NCBI RefSeq assembly: GCF_030814995.1
Contig: NZ_JAUSVX010000011.1
Span: forward strand, 62,001 to 126,000
DNA length: 64,000 bases
DNA from: Labrys wisconsinensis
Lineage (GTDB): Bacteria > Pseudomonadota > Alphaproteobacteria > Rhizobiales > Labraceae
Direction: 5' to 3'
This document shows, one piece after another, positions 1-8,702 of the stretch (positions are counted from its first letter, which is position 1; each line of letters opens with the position of its first letter). The translations under genes and the position numbers were made by a program. The notes under the pieces were generated by a model that saw nothing but the letters and a program-made list of their open reading frames with translations, ran no database searches and was not told where the DNA came from.

Positions 1-218
1 AGGTGCTGGTCAACGGCATCGCCCCCGGCTGGATCGCCACCGACAAGGCCAAGGAGGCCGGCAACATCTTCCAGCCCTGGGCCCTGGCCGAGATGCCGAT
101 CGGCCGCGCCGCCGAACCCGCCGAGATCGCGGACCTGATCCTTTTCCTCCTGTCGGACCACAACACCTATCTCGTCGGCGAGACCGTCACGATCTCGGGC
201 GGGACCTACATTTCCTGA
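1..218 (+). CDS. SDR family oxidoreductase, C-terminal part (5' end outside window)
   Basis: The reading frame is open from the window edge and ends in a TGA. The visible 71 residues are the C-terminal third of a classical short-chain dehydrogenase: the NGIAPGWIATD stretch after the active site, the PIGRAAEPAEIADLILFLLSD helix region and a terminal GETVTISGGTYIS. The Rossmann fold and the Ser-Tyr-Lys residues lie outside the window. The unusual ending closely matches the complete SDR at 9704-10435, so the two are probably paralogues. It lies 110 bp upstream of, and co-directional with, the Liv-type importer, so it may act on the same substrate. The substrate is unknown. Confidence 0.85.
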   Translation, partial: VLVNGIAPGWIATDKAKEAGNIFQPWALAEMPIGRAAEPAEIADLILFLLSDHNTYLVGETVTISGGTYIS

Positions 219-328
219 CGCTCCGGGCGGCGGCAGCCGACCATGGACGCCGATGGAGAGAGAGCAGCCGAGCCCACGGCAAAGATGGGCCGGTCATCCA
301 GAATTCTGCAGAGAATAAGGGGAACACA

Positions 329-1561
329 ATGACGATGAAGTCCTGGATTTTGTCTCTCGCGCTGCTCACGCCGGTGTCGAGCGCGGTGTATGCGCAGACG
401 TCGGGGCCGGTGACGGACCCGATCGGCGTCGTCAAGCTCGCCCCGGGCGAGCCCATCGTGCTGGGCCAGTGGGGTTCGATGTCCGGCCCCGACTCGACCC
501 AGGGCATCGACGAGCGCCGCGGCATGGAGGTCGCGATCAGCGACGCCGGCAGCCAGATCTCCGGCTTCCCGATCAAGCTCCTCTCCGAGGATGCGCAGTG
601 CACCGCCGAGGGCGGCCAGCTGGCGGCGTCCAAGCTCGCGGGCACGTCGCAGCTCTTGGTGGCGCTCGGCCCGTCCTGCTCCAGCGGAGCGCGCTCCGGC
701 GCCCCGATCCTGTGGAAGGCCGGCGTTCCCACCATCGGCATCGGCTCGAGCGCGCCGGCCCTGACCGATCCCGGCCGGCCGGAGGGATTCGCCGGCTTCA
801 TGCGCGTCGTGCCCAACGACATCGACCAGGCCGCCTTCGCGGCGCACTATGCCGCGGACATCCAGAAATACACGACGGCTGCCACGATCCATGACGGCAG
901 CCCCTTCACCGAGCAGCTCGTCCGCGCCTTCGAGAAGACCTTCAAGGAGAAGGGCGGCAAGATCGTCGCGGCCGAGGCGATCTCCCCGAGCGATACCGAC
1001 ATGCGGCCGGTGCTCACCCGCATCGGCACCAGCAAGCCCCAGATCGTGTTCATGCCGATCTTCGTCTCCGCGGCCGCCTTCGTCACGCGCCAGGCCAAGG
1101 AGATTCCCGATCTCGCCAAAACCGAGCTCTTCGGCGCCGGCAGCACCTTCAGCCCGGGCATGATCGAAGCCGCGGGAGACTCCGTCGTCGATTTCCGCGT
1201 GCTGGCCGCCGCGGCCAACTCCTACGGCAAAGACTATCCGGAATACCTGAAGAAATATGCGGCCGCCTATGGCGAGGAGCCGACGGGCTCGTTCAGCGCG
1301 CTCGGCCACGATGCGGCGGTGATGGCCATCGCCGCGATCAAGAAGGTGGCGAAGGTCGACGGTGACGGCACCATGTATGTCGGCCGGCAGGCCCTTCGCG
1401 ACGCCTTGCTCGAGACCAAGGACATCAGCGGCCTGAGCGGCCCGATCGCCTGCACCAAGCTGGGCGACTGCGGCTCTCAGGCCTATGCCGTCTGGAAATA
1501 TACCGGCGGCGAGGTCGGCAGCTTCGAGGCGGGCAAGAATCCCGTTCAGATCGCGCCGTGA
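329..1561 (+). CDS. Branched-chain amino acid-type ABC transporter substrate-binding protein
   Basis: This is a periplasmic ligand-binding protein of the LivJ/LivK (type I Leu/Ile/Val-binding) family, about 410 residues. An N-terminal signal peptide of roughly 22 residues ends near the YAQ site. The mature part starts the family fold with PIVLGQWGSMSG, and the central ALGPSCSSGARSGAPIL segment is typical of the ligand pocket. The start is supported by an AAGGGG Shine-Dalgarno element just upstream. It overlaps the following permease gene, heading a five-gene liv operon. The family binds amino acids but also aromatic and short carboxylic acids, so the ligand cannot be read from sequence. The neighbouring SDR hints at a carbon-source role. 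Confidence 0.92.
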   Translation: MTMKSWILSLALLTPVSSAVYAQTSGPVTDPIGVVKLAPGEPIVLGQWGSMSGPDSTQGIDERRGMEVAISDAGSQISGFPIKLLSEDAQCTAEGGQLAASKLAGTSQLLVALGPSCSSGARSGAPILWKAGVPTIGIGSSAPALTDPGRPEGFAGFMRVVPNDIDQAAFAAHYAADIQKYTTAATIHDGSPFTEQLVRAFEKTFKEKGGKIVAAEAISPSDTDMRPVLTRIGTSKPQIVFMPIFVSAAAFVTRQAKEIPDLAKTELFGAGSTFSPGMIEAAGDSVVDFRVLAAAANSYGKDYPEYLKKYAAAYGEEPTGSFSALGHDAAVMAIAAIKKVAKVDGDGTMYVGRQALRDALLETKDISGLSGPIACTKLGDCGSQAYAVWKYTGGEVGSFEAGKNPVQIAP

Positions 1562-2649
1562 TGACGAGCGCGATCGCGACGGCCGGCGCATTCCAGGACT
1601 GGATGCGCCGGAAGACCTGGGTCGACCATGCGTTGCTGGCGATCCGGCTCTGTGTTGCCGGCTTCCTGATCAGCGGATGCGTGCTGGGGCTCTCGGCCAA
1701 CCGTTATTCCGCCGAGAACTGGATGTCCTTCGCGGTGTTCGGCCTGATCATCGGCAGCATCTATGCGCTGATCGCGCTCGGCTACACCATGGTCTACGGC
1801 ATCCTGCGCATGATCAACTTCGCCCATGCCGATGTCATGATGGTGGGCTCCTATGCCGGCATGTTCGTGGCGACCACGCTGCAGGCCAAGGGCATGCTCC
1901 AGGAAGGGCCGCTCCTGTTCCTGCCGCTGATCATGGCGGCCGGCATGGCGGCGGGGGCGCTGGTCTCGCTGGGCATCGAGCGCGTCGCCTACCGCCCCTT
2001 CCTGCACGTGCGGTCCCTGGCGCCGCTGATCTCAGCCATCGGGCTCACCTTCGTGATCGAGTATTCCGCCCGCGGCCTGTTCGGCACGCGCAACCGCGCC
2101 TATCCCGGCTTCGGCTGGATGGAGGGCTCCGTGCAGATCGGCGCCCTTGCCATCCCGATCCAGCAGATCATCGCGTTCGCGGCGGCCGTGATCATGCTGG
2201 CGGCCCTGATGCTGGTGGTCTACCGCACGCGCCTGGGCAAGGCGATGCGCGCCGTCTCGGAGGATCGTGACGCCGCCGCCCTGTCCGGCGTCAACGTGGC
2301 TCGGGTCATCGTCCTGACATTTGCGCTCGGCGGCGCCATGGCCGGGGCATCCGGCGTTCTCTACGGACTGGTCTTCAAGCAGATCCAGGTCTTCATGGGC
2401 TTCTCCCTCGGCATCAAGGGCTTTGCCGCCGCCATCCTCGGCGGCATCGGCAACCTGCCGGGGGCCCTGCTCGGCGGTATCGTCCTGGGCCTGTCGGAGA
2501 CGCTCGGGCCGGCCCTGCTGTTCGAAGGCTTCGGCGTGCCCGCGCCCTATCAGCTGCGGGACGTGATCGGCTACGGCATGCTGGTGATGATCCTGATCTT
2601 CCGTCCCCAGGGCCTCCTGGGCGAACGGCTGGCTTCGAAGCGGGCCTGA
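1561..2649 (+). CDS. livH: Branched-chain amino acid-type ABC transporter permease LivH-like
   Basis: Inner-membrane permease of the LivH family with many hydrophobic helices. Typical family signatures are GLIIGSIYALIALGYTMVYG near residue 60, the MINFAHAD motif that follows it, and the C-terminal GIKGFAAAILGGIGNLPGA loop that contacts the ATPase. Its start overlaps the stop of the binding-protein gene (TGATG), indicating translational coupling; a GTG three bases earlier is an alternative start. Together with the LivM-like protein it should form the heterodimeric channel. The symbol marks family membership and does not prove leucine transport. Confidence 0.92.
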   Translation: MTSAIATAGAFQDWMRRKTWVDHALLAIRLCVAGFLISGCVLGLSANRYSAENWMSFAVFGLIIGSIYALIALGYTMVYGILRMINFAHADVMMVGSYAGMFVATTLQAKGMLQEGPLLFLPLIMAAGMAAGALVSLGIERVAYRPFLHVRSLAPLISAIGLTFVIEYSARGLFGTRNRAYPGFGWMEGSVQIGALAIPIQQIIAFAAAVIMLAALMLVVYRTRLGKAMRAVSEDRDAAALSGVNVARVIVLTFALGGAMAGASGVLYGLVFKQIQVFMGFSLGIKGFAAAILGGIGNLPGALLGGIVLGLSETLGPALLFEGFGVPAPYQLRDVIGYGMLVMILIFRPQGLLGERLASKRA

Positions 2650-2653
2650 CGCC

Positions 2654-4315
2654 ATGACGTTCGAGATCACCACGAGCTCGTTCCGCCTCGCCAACCGCCA
2701 GGGTCGACCGGCTGCCGAGGCGGTGCGAGCGGGCCTGCTGGCCGGGGGCGCCGGCATCTTCTTCGCCCTGATCGGCGCCTATGCCGCGATGAACGCCCGC
2801 TTCATCATCGACGGCTGGCTGACGCTCTCGCAGGCCGCCATGCTGTCCTTCGGCATCGCGGCCGGCCTCGGAGCCGCCCTCAAGGGCCCCCCGACGCAGG
2901 ATGCCGCCCTGCCGCTGTCGCGCAGCCTGATCGCCGGCCTCGTCTACGGCGCCGTGATGGCCGCCTTCCTCCTGCTGATCCGCTCCGTGGAGCTGCGCAC
3001 CTATCTCGTCGCCGCCAATCCGATGCTGGTGCGTGCGCTCAGCTTCGTCGGCGAGCCGGGCTCCCTGCCGGCGGCCGGCACGCTGGTCGCGGCCGGCACC
3101 GCCACCGCGCTGCTGGGCGGCCTGGTCGGCCTCCTGTCGGCGCGCTGGCGCGGCGCGGTCCTGATCGGATTGCTGACGGTCGCCATGGCCGGCCTGTTCC
3201 GCGACATCGCCGTGGACATCCTCAACAATGTCGGTCTGCGCCCGGTGCAGCTGGCGGCCTTCGGCCCGGAAGGCGTGAAGCTCTGGGCGGCCTGCGCGCT
3301 GGCGCTCGCCGCCGCGGCCTGGCGCTATCGCAGCGCCGGCCGCCCGGCGACGGAGCGCGATCCGCTCCGCAGGCGCCGCATCGGCATCGCCGTCCTGGTC
3401 GCGGCGATGGTCCTGGCGCCTTTCGTCACCAGCGCCTTCATCGCGCAGGTCCTGGTGCTGGTCGCCCTGTACACGCTGATGGGCATGGGTCTGCATATCG
3501 AGCTCGGCCTCGCCGGTCTCGTCGATCTCGGGTTCGTGGCCTTCTATGCCGTCGGCGCCTATACGGTCGCGCTCCTGTGCTCCTCCAGCCCGGTCTCCAT
3601 CGCCCAGCTGTCCTTCTGGGCGGCTCTGCCCATCGCCATCCTGCTCGCCGCCTTCTCGGGTTTCGTCTTCGGCCTGCCGGTGCTGCGCGTGCGCGGCGAC
3701 TATCTGGCGTTGGCGACCCTGGGATTGGGGGAGATCATCCGCGTCCTGGTCGTCTCGGATCTCACCCGGCCGTTGCTCGGGGGCTCGCAGGGCATCATCG
3801 GCATCGACCGCCCGATGCTCGGCGGCGAGGAGATCGGCTCGCCGATCGCCTTCTACGGCCTGGCCCTCGGTCTCGCCGGCATTGCCGCCTTCGTCTCCTC
3901 CCGCCTGCAGTCCTCGAAGATGGGGCGGGCCTGGGTGGCGGTCCGCGAGGACGAGGACGTGGCGCAGGCCCTCGGCATCGACCTCGTCGCGGTCAAGCTG
4001 TGCGCCTACATCATCGGCGCGGGCTTCGCCGGCGCGTCCGGCGCGGTCTTCGCCGTGATGATCGGGGCGGTCTATCCGCATTCGTTTCAGCTGCTGATCT
4101 CGGTGAACCTCCTGTCGATCATCGTGATCGGCGGGCTCGGCAGCCTGCCGGGCGTCGTCATGGGCTCGCTGGTGCTGATCGGGCTGCCGGAGCTCCTGCG
4201 CGAGTTCGGCGAGTTCCGCTATCTCTTCTACGGCATCGCCCTGGTCGCCATGGTGCGCTTCAGGCCGGAGGGCCTCTGGCCGGCCATGGAACGGACGTCC
4301 CGCCATGGATCCTGA
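2654..4315 (+). CDS. livM: Branched-chain amino acid-type ABC transporter permease LivM-like, long N-terminus
   Basis: Second Liv-type permease. The C-terminal ~320 residues are a standard LivM core: LMGMGLHIELGLAGLVDLGFVAFYAVGAY, then VRGDYLALATLGLGEI, AQALGID and the IVIGGLGSLPGVVMGS loop. At 553 residues it is clearly longer than many LivM proteins. The first ~230 residues add several extra hydrophobic segments (around residues 20-60, 90-115, 125-160 and 165-185). It starts 5 bp after livH and overlaps the next gene by 11 bp. The extension is continuous with the core in one frame, so I treat it as real; its role is unknown. Confidence 0.9.
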   Translation: MTFEITTSSFRLANRQGRPAAEAVRAGLLAGGAGIFFALIGAYAAMNARFIIDGWLTLSQAAMLSFGIAAGLGAALKGPPTQDAALPLSRSLIAGLVYGAVMAAFLLLIRSVELRTYLVAANPMLVRALSFVGEPGSLPAAGTLVAAGTATALLGGLVGLLSARWRGAVLIGLLTVAMAGLFRDIAVDILNNVGLRPVQLAAFGPEGVKLWAACALALAAAAWRYRSAGRPATERDPLRRRRIGIAVLVAAMVLAPFVTSAFIAQVLVLVALYTLMGMGLHIELGLAGLVDLGFVAFYAVGAYTVALLCSSSPVSIAQLSFWAALPIAILLAAFSGFVFGLPVLRVRGDYLALATLGLGEIIRVLVVSDLTRPLLGGSQGIIGIDRPMLGGEEIGSPIAFYGLALGLAGIAAFVSSRLQSSKMGRAWVAVREDEDVAQALGIDLVAVKLCAYIIGAGFAGASGAVFAVMIGAVYPHSFQLLISVNLLSIIVIGGLGSLPGVVMGSLVLIGLPELLREFGEFRYLFYGIALVAMVRFRPEGLWPAMERTSRHGS

Positions 4316-5126
4316 CGGCATGCTCCTCGAGGTCCGCGGCCTGACCAAGCGCTTCGGAGGCCTGCTGGCGGTCGACCAGGTCAGCTTCGGCGTGAAGCAT
4401 GCCGCGGTCCACGCCATCATCGGCCCGAACGGCGCCGGCAAGACCTCGGTGTTCAACTGCATCACCTCGTTCGAAAAGCCGACGAGCGGCGTCGTCCTGC
4501 TCGACGGCGCGCGCATCGACGGGCTGGCGCCCCATGTGGTCGCCGCGCATCGCGTGGCCCGCACCTACCAGAACGTGCGGCTGTTCCCGCATGTCAGCGC
4601 CCTCGACAATGTCCTCATCGGGCGGCATCGCCTGCTGAAGGCGGGGATCTGGGATGCGATCGCCGGCACGCGGCGCTTTCGGCAGGAGCAGGCCGCCGCC
4701 CTGGAGGTGGCGCGCGAGCTGCTGGCCTTCGTCGGCATCAGCCATCGCGGCGACACCCTCGCGCGCAACATGCCCTATGGCGACCAGCGCCGGCTCGAGA
4801 TCGCCAGGGCCCTGGCGACCGATCCGCGCCTGCTGCTGCTCGACGAGCCGGCCGCCGGCATGAATCCGCAGGAGGGCATGCGCCTGGTCGGCCTCATCCA
4901 GCGCATCCGCGAGGAGAGGGGCGTCACCGTGGTCATGATCGAGCATCACATGCGGGTGGTGATGGCGGTCTCCGATCGCATCACCGTGCTCGATCGCGGA
5001 CATGTCCTGGCCGAGGGCAGGCCCGCCGAGATTCATGCGGACGAACGCGTGATCGCCGCCTATCTCGGCACCCCTGCCGCCGACGATCGACCGCCTTCGG
5101 ATTTCAGGGAGGTGCGGGGCGCATGA
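4305..5126 (+). CDS. livG: Branched-chain amino acid-type ABC transporter ATP-binding protein LivG-like
   Basis: Cytoplasmic ATPase of the Liv importer. It shows Walker [10 protein letters not shown] near residue 43, the family-specific signature form [15 protein letters not shown] instead of a plain LSGGQ, and Walker [16 protein letters not shown]. The C-terminus is the usual LivG type with HHMRVVM and [14 protein letters not shown]. The ATG lies within the end of livM (11-bp overlap); a second ATG 15 bp downstream is possible. It pairs with the LivF-like ATPase that follows with an ATGA overlap. Confidence 0.93.
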   Translation: MDPDGMLLEVRGLTKRFGGLLAVDQVSFGVKHAAVHAIIGPNGAGKTSVFNCITSFEKPTSGVVLLDGARIDGLAPHVVAAHRVARTYQNVRLFPHVSALDNVLIGRHRLLKAGIWDAIAGTRRFRQEQAAALEVARELLAFVGISHRGDTLARNMPYGDQRRLEIARALATDPRLLLLDEPAAGMNPQEGMRLVGLIQRIREERGVTVVMIEHHMRVVMAVSDRITVLDRGHVLAEGRPAEIHADERVIAAYLGTPAADDRPPSDFREVRGA

Positions 5127-5836
5127 GTCAGACGCTCGATGTTCAGAACATCTGCGTGTCCTACGGGATGGTCGAAGCCGTCCGCAATGTCAGCTTCCGC
5201 GTTCCGAAAGGCAGCATCGCCGCGATCGTCGGCGCCAACGGCGCGGGCAAGTCGACCATCCTCAATGCGCTGAGCGGGCTGCGCAATCTCACCGGCGGGC
5301 GCGTGTGCCTCGGTGAGCGCGATATCAGCCACCTTCCGCCGCACGAGCGCGTGCCGATGGGGCTGGCGCAGGTGCCGGAGGGCAGGCGCCTGTTCGGCCG
5401 GATGACGGTGGCGGAGAATCTGGAGATCGGCTTGTTCGGCCGCCCGGACGGCGGCCGCGATCGCGCCGTCCTCGACAAGGTCTTCGACCTGTTCCCGAGG
5501 CTGCGCGAACGCGCCGGCCAGATGGCCGGAACGCTCTCGGGCGGCGAGCAGCAGATGGTCGCGATCGGCCGGGCGATCGTTGCGGATCCGCAGGTGCTGC
5601 TGCTGGACGAGCCGACGATGGGGTTGTCGCCCCTGCTGGCCGAAACCGTCCTGCAGACGATCTCCGCGATCAACGCCACCGGCGTCACCGTTCTCCTGGT
5701 CGAGCAGAACGTCTATCGGGCCCTGGAGATCTCCAACCACGCCTTCGTGCTGGAGACCGGCGAGATCGTGCTCGACGGTCCGGCCTCCGCGCTCATGCAT
5801 GATCCGAGGGTGCGGGCTGCTTACCTCGGACAGTGA
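5123..5836 (+). CDS. livF: Branched-chain amino acid-type ABC transporter ATP-binding protein LivF-like
   Basis: Second Liv ATPase, 237 residues, the usual LivF length. It carries Walker A GANGAGKST, signature LSGGEQQMVAIGRA, Walker B LLLDEPTMGLSP and the VEQN segment typical of LivF. It is the last gene of the operon, starting with an ATGA overlap. Its 3' end overlaps the 3' end of the convergent LysR gene by 44 bp, leaving no room for a separate terminator, so the two transcripts collide. Confidence 0.93.
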   Translation: MSQTLDVQNICVSYGMVEAVRNVSFRVPKGSIAAIVGANGAGKSTILNALSGLRNLTGGRVCLGERDISHLPPHERVPMGLAQVPEGRRLFGRMTVAENLEIGLFGRPDGGRDRAVLDKVFDLFPRLRERAGQMAGTLSGGEQQMVAIGRAIVADPQVLLLDEPTMGLSPLLAETVLQTISAINATGVTVLLVEQNVYRALEISNHAFVLETGEIVLDGPASALMHDPRVRAAYLGQ

Positions 5837-6836
5837 GCGTGGCGCGCAGCCTGTCGCCGGCGAGCCTGCCGACCGTGTCCTGCGCCTCGCGCCGAAGCCA
5901 GGCGCGCAGCACCTCGACCGCCGGCTTCTCGGCGAAGGCGACGCTGGTGAGGATGTAGTAGCCCTCGGTTCCCAGGTCGAACGTGGTCTCGAAGGGCGCG
6001 ACCAGCCGGCCGGCCGCAAGATCCTTGCCCGCCAGGATGTAGTTGCTCAGGCAGACGCCCTGGCCGGCGACGGCCGCTTCGAGCATCAGGGCCGCATCGC
6101 TGAAATAGAGCACGTCGCCGTAGGAGAGGGGCTCGCCCTCGGCGGCGTCGATCCAGCTCGTCCAGGGGCTGCCATGGACCTCGTGCAGCGTCGTGGCGCG
6201 CTTGAGGCTGGCCGGCGTGCGCAGGTCGTGCTCGTCGCGGTACTGGGGGCTGCAGACCGGAAAGTGGTAATCCCGCGTCAGGGGCTCGGCGAGGATGTCG
6301 GACTTCCAGTCGCCGGTGCCCCAACGGATGGCGACGTCCACGTCCTGGCGCCGGAAGTTCACGGGGTCGTTCGAGGCGAGCAGCGTGATCTTGATCTGCG
6401 GGTGCTCCGCCATGAAATCCCCGAGGCGGTTCACCAGCCAGCGCGACGCGAGGGATGTCGAGACGTTGATGCACAGCACCGTGGAGGCGGCGGGGTCGCC
6501 GAGGCGGCCGCAGACCTTGCTGAGCAGGATCAGCGCCTCCTGCACGACATTGGCCAGGGTGGTGCCGTCGCGCGTGAGCTCGACCTGGCGCGGCAGCCGC
6601 CGGAACAGACGGGCGCCGAGAAAGTCCTCGAGCTGGCGGATCTGCTGGCTCACGGCGGAGGGCGTGACGCACAGCTCGTCGGCCGCGCCGCGAAAGCTGC
6701 GATGGCGTGCGGCAGCTTCGAAGACCCGGAAGAGATTGAGCGGGGGCAGGCGGGGCGCCTGGCGCCGCTGCCGCCCATGCTCGTTCGGCGCGCCGGTGAT
6801 GAGCTCTTCGAGCCATTGATTTCGAGGTGTATCCAT
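5793..6836 (-). CDS. LysR family transcriptional regulator (GcvA-like)
   Basis: DNA-binding regulator with an N-terminal winged HTH (PPLNLFRVFEAAARHRSFRGAADELCVTPSAVSQQIRQLE) and a C-terminal type-2 periplasmic-binding-like effector domain. The LPPLN start and VTPSAVSQQIRQLE place it in the GcvA subgroup. About 30 residues precede the conserved start, so translation may begin further in; the annotated ATG is the outermost in-frame ATG. It converges on and overlaps livF, and probably controls the liv operon or a nearby catabolic gene. The effector is unknown. Confidence 0.88.
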   Translation of the reverse strand: MDTPRNQWLEELITGAPNEHGRQRRQAPRLPPLNLFRVFEAAARHRSFRGAADELCVTPSAVSQQIRQLEDFLGARLFRRLPRQVELTRDGTTLANVVQEALILLSKVCGRLGDPAASTVLCINVSTSLASRWLVNRLGDFMAEHPQIKITLLASNDPVNFRRQDVDVAIRWGTGDWKSDILAEPLTRDYHFPVCSPQYRDEHDLRTPASLKRATTLHEVHGSPWTSWIDAAEGEPLSYGDVLYFSDAALMLEAAVAGQGVCLSNYILAGKDLAAGRLVAPFETTFDLGTEGYYILTSVAFAEKPAVEVLRAWLRREAQDTVGRLAGDRLRATLTVRGKQPAPSDHA

Positions 6837-7078
6837 TCCGTAATCCCCAGCTGAAAGTCAGCTCGTCATGTTTTTATGGTTTGAAAAAATTCTCTTCGGG
6901 CGCTCCTCGATCGGCTATTGGCCCTACTTCCAATACTAAAACCCCTCCTTCTCTCAATCGGAGGTTCTCGATCTGGGACCTCAGCTTGATGATCGGCTAT
7001 GGTGCTCCAAGGAGTCCGTCGTGCAAAGCGAAAAGACGCACGGCTGCATCACAAATACCACGACGGACCTTCGGAGCC

Positions 7079-7801
7079 CTACCGGCCGGCCTTCCAGGCC
7101 TCGTAGCGGGCCTTGGTCGCCTCGTTCATCGGATAGAGTCCGGGCAGGGGCACGCCCTTGTGCACCTCGTCCATGATCCAGGCTTCCATCCGCTCCTGCT
7201 CGGGCCCTTCCGCCAGCACGGCGTCGAGCAGCGCGGCCGGGATCAGGACCGCCCCGTCCTGGTCGGCGACGACGACATCGTCCGGAAACACCGCGACGCC
7301 GCCGCAGCCGATCGGCTCCTGCCAGCCGACGAAGGTCAGGCCGGCGACGGAAGGGGGGGCCGCCGCCCCGCTCGCCCAGACCGGCAGAGCGGTGCCGAGC
7401 ACGCCGGCAATGTCGCGGACCGCGCCGTCGGTGACCAGCGCCGTGACGCCGCGCTCGCGCATGCGGGCGCAGAGGATGTCGCCGAAAATGCCGGCATCGG
7501 TCATGCCCATCGCGTCGACCACCGCGATGCAGCCTTGCGGCATGTCCTCGATGGCCGCGCGCGTCGAGATCGGCGAAGCCCAGGAGGCCGGGGTGGCGAG
7601 GTCCTCGCGCGCCGGCACGAAGCGCAGCGTGAAGGCACGCCCGACAAGACGGCGCTGGTCCGGCTGCAGCGGCTTGGAGCCGCGGATCCACACCGAGCGC
7701 AGGCCCTTCTTCAGCAGGATGGTGGTGAGGGTGGCTGTCGACAGGCCCTCCAGAACCTCGACCGTCTTCGGATCCAGGGGCGGGGCAGTTTCGGTGGACA
7801 T
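7079..7801 (-). CDS. RraA family protein (4-carboxy-4-hydroxy-2-oxoadipate aldolase / dimethylmenaquinone methyltransferase-like)
   Basis: 240-residue member of the RraA/HMG-aldolase fold. The active-site region is recognisable in the GDILCARMRERG helix followed by VTDGAVRDIAG, where Arg-Asp normally binds substrate and metal. These enzymes cleave pyruvate from 4-hydroxy-4-methyl- or 4-carboxy-2-oxo acids in aromatic acid breakdown. Some homologues instead inhibit RNase E, but this protein sits in a catabolic setting. ATG 7801 was chosen because the family begins right after it. The gene lies 20 bp downstream of the SDR gene on the same strand, so both are probably one transcript controlled by the divergent LysR. 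Confidence 0.88.
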   Translation of the reverse strand: MSTETAPPLDPKTVEVLEGLSTATLTTILLKKGLRSVWIRGSKPLQPDQRRLVGRAFTLRFVPAREDLATPASWASPISTRAAIEDMPQGCIAVVDAMGMTDAGIFGDILCARMRERGVTALVTDGAVRDIAGVLGTALPVWASGAAAPPSVAGLTFVGWQEPIGCGGVAVFPDDVVVADQDGAVLIPAALLDAVLAEGPEQERMEAWIMDEVHKGVPLPGLYPMNEATKARYEAWKAGR

Positions 7802-7821
7802 TGGTCGGGCTCCGGGGTTGG

Positions 7822-8607
7822 TCAGATGCTCTGGATCAGGCCGCCGTCGATGCGGATGATGGAGCCGGTGATGTAGGATGCGCGCCGGCTGGCCAGGAAC
7901 GCCACGACGTCCGCATATTCGCTGGGATCGCCGTAGCGCCCGACCGGGATCGATGCGGTGCTCTCGGCGATGACCTCGGCCACGTCGCGGCCCTCGCGCT
8001 TCGCCTTCTGCTCGTCGAGGAAACCGATGCGGGCCGTGGCGATGCGTCCCGGCAGCACGATGTTGGCGGTGATGCCGTCCCGGCCGACCTCCCGTGCCAG
8101 GGTCTTGGACCAGCCCACGAGCGACGAGCGCAGGGCATTGGACAGGCCGAGATTGGCAATCGGCGCAATCACGCCGGACGAGGTCGAGGTGATGATCCGC
8201 CCCCACCGCGCCGCGCGCATGGCGGGGAGGACGCGGTCGGTGATCGCGATCACCGACAGGACCATGGCCTGGAACTGCTTCTGCCAGAGCTCCGGCGCCT
8301 GCCCCGAGACGGGCGTCGGCGGCGGGCCGCCGGTGTTGTTGACGAGCACGCCGATGGCGCCGAGCTCGGCTTCGATGCGCGCGATGGCCGGCTCCACCAC
8401 GGCGAGGTCGGCGAGATCCCATTGGAGCGCCACCGCCCGGCCGCCGCCGGCGAGGATCGCGTCGCGTGTCGCCTCGGCGGCCCCACCGTCGATGTCCGCC
8501 ACGGCCACCGCGGCGCCCTCGCGCGCCAGCGCCCGGGCGATGGCGCCGCCGAGCCCGCCGCCGGCGCCGTGCACCAGCGCCACCTTGTCTTCGAGACCCA
8601 GATCCAA
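7822..8607 (-). CDS. Atypical SDR family oxidoreductase lacking the Tyr-Lys pair
   Basis: 261-residue SDR with a Rossmann nucleotide motif (GAGGGLG, residues 14-20), NNTGG after beta-4 and a C-terminal IRIDGGLIQS. Where classical SDRs carry YxxxK, this protein reads SNALR (Ser156, Arg160 by alignment), so the catalytic Tyr and Lys are missing although an upstream Ser cluster (STSS) is present. A TTG start at 8607 is chosen: GAGGAG lies six bases upstream and the fold begins immediately after. The next in-frame ATG is far upstream, inside the divergent LysR gene. It is the promoter-proximal partner of the RraA gene. The reaction is unknown. Confidence 0.82.
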   Translation of the reverse strand: MDLGLEDKVALVHGAGGGLGGAIARALAREGAAVAVADIDGGAAEATRDAILAGGGRAVALQWDLADLAVVEPAIARIEAELGAIGVLVNNTGGPPPTPVSGQAPELWQKQFQAMVLSVIAITDRVLPAMRAARWGRIITSTSSGVIAPIANLGLSNALRSSLVGWSKTLAREVGRDGITANIVLPGRIATARIGFLDEQKAKREGRDVAEVIAESTASIPVGRYGDPSEYADVVAFLASRRASYITGSIIRIDGGLIQSI

Positions 8608-8654
8608 GTCCAACTCCTCAAGCGATGCGATCGTGAAGGCTCGCACGGATCGAG

Positions 8655-8702
8655 AAGCAATAAAATATCGCTTTTTATAGCTTTGAAAGATAAGAAATCT
8701 TA
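8655..8702. promoter_or_regulatory. Probable LysR operator in the SDR/LysR divergent promoter
   Basis: The 94-bp gap between divergent genes is AT-rich unlike its surroundings. It holds an imperfect inverted repeat with arms at 8655-8665 and 8673-8683 (AAGCAATAAAA versus TTTTATAGCTT), and a second short palindrome TAAGAAATCTTA at 8691-8702 touching the LysR start codon. Position and dyad symmetry fit an autoregulated LysR site; this is inferred. Confidence 0.5.

Noticed and set aside
2414-4564. A 716-codon minus-strand open frame across livM
   Set aside because: High GC creates long shadow frames; the translation is Arg/Gln/Asp-rich without domains and lies wholly opposite conserved liv genes.
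5123-6836. A terminator between livF and the convergent LysR gene
   Set aside because: The two coding regions overlap by 44 bp and no hairpin with a T tract is visible there.
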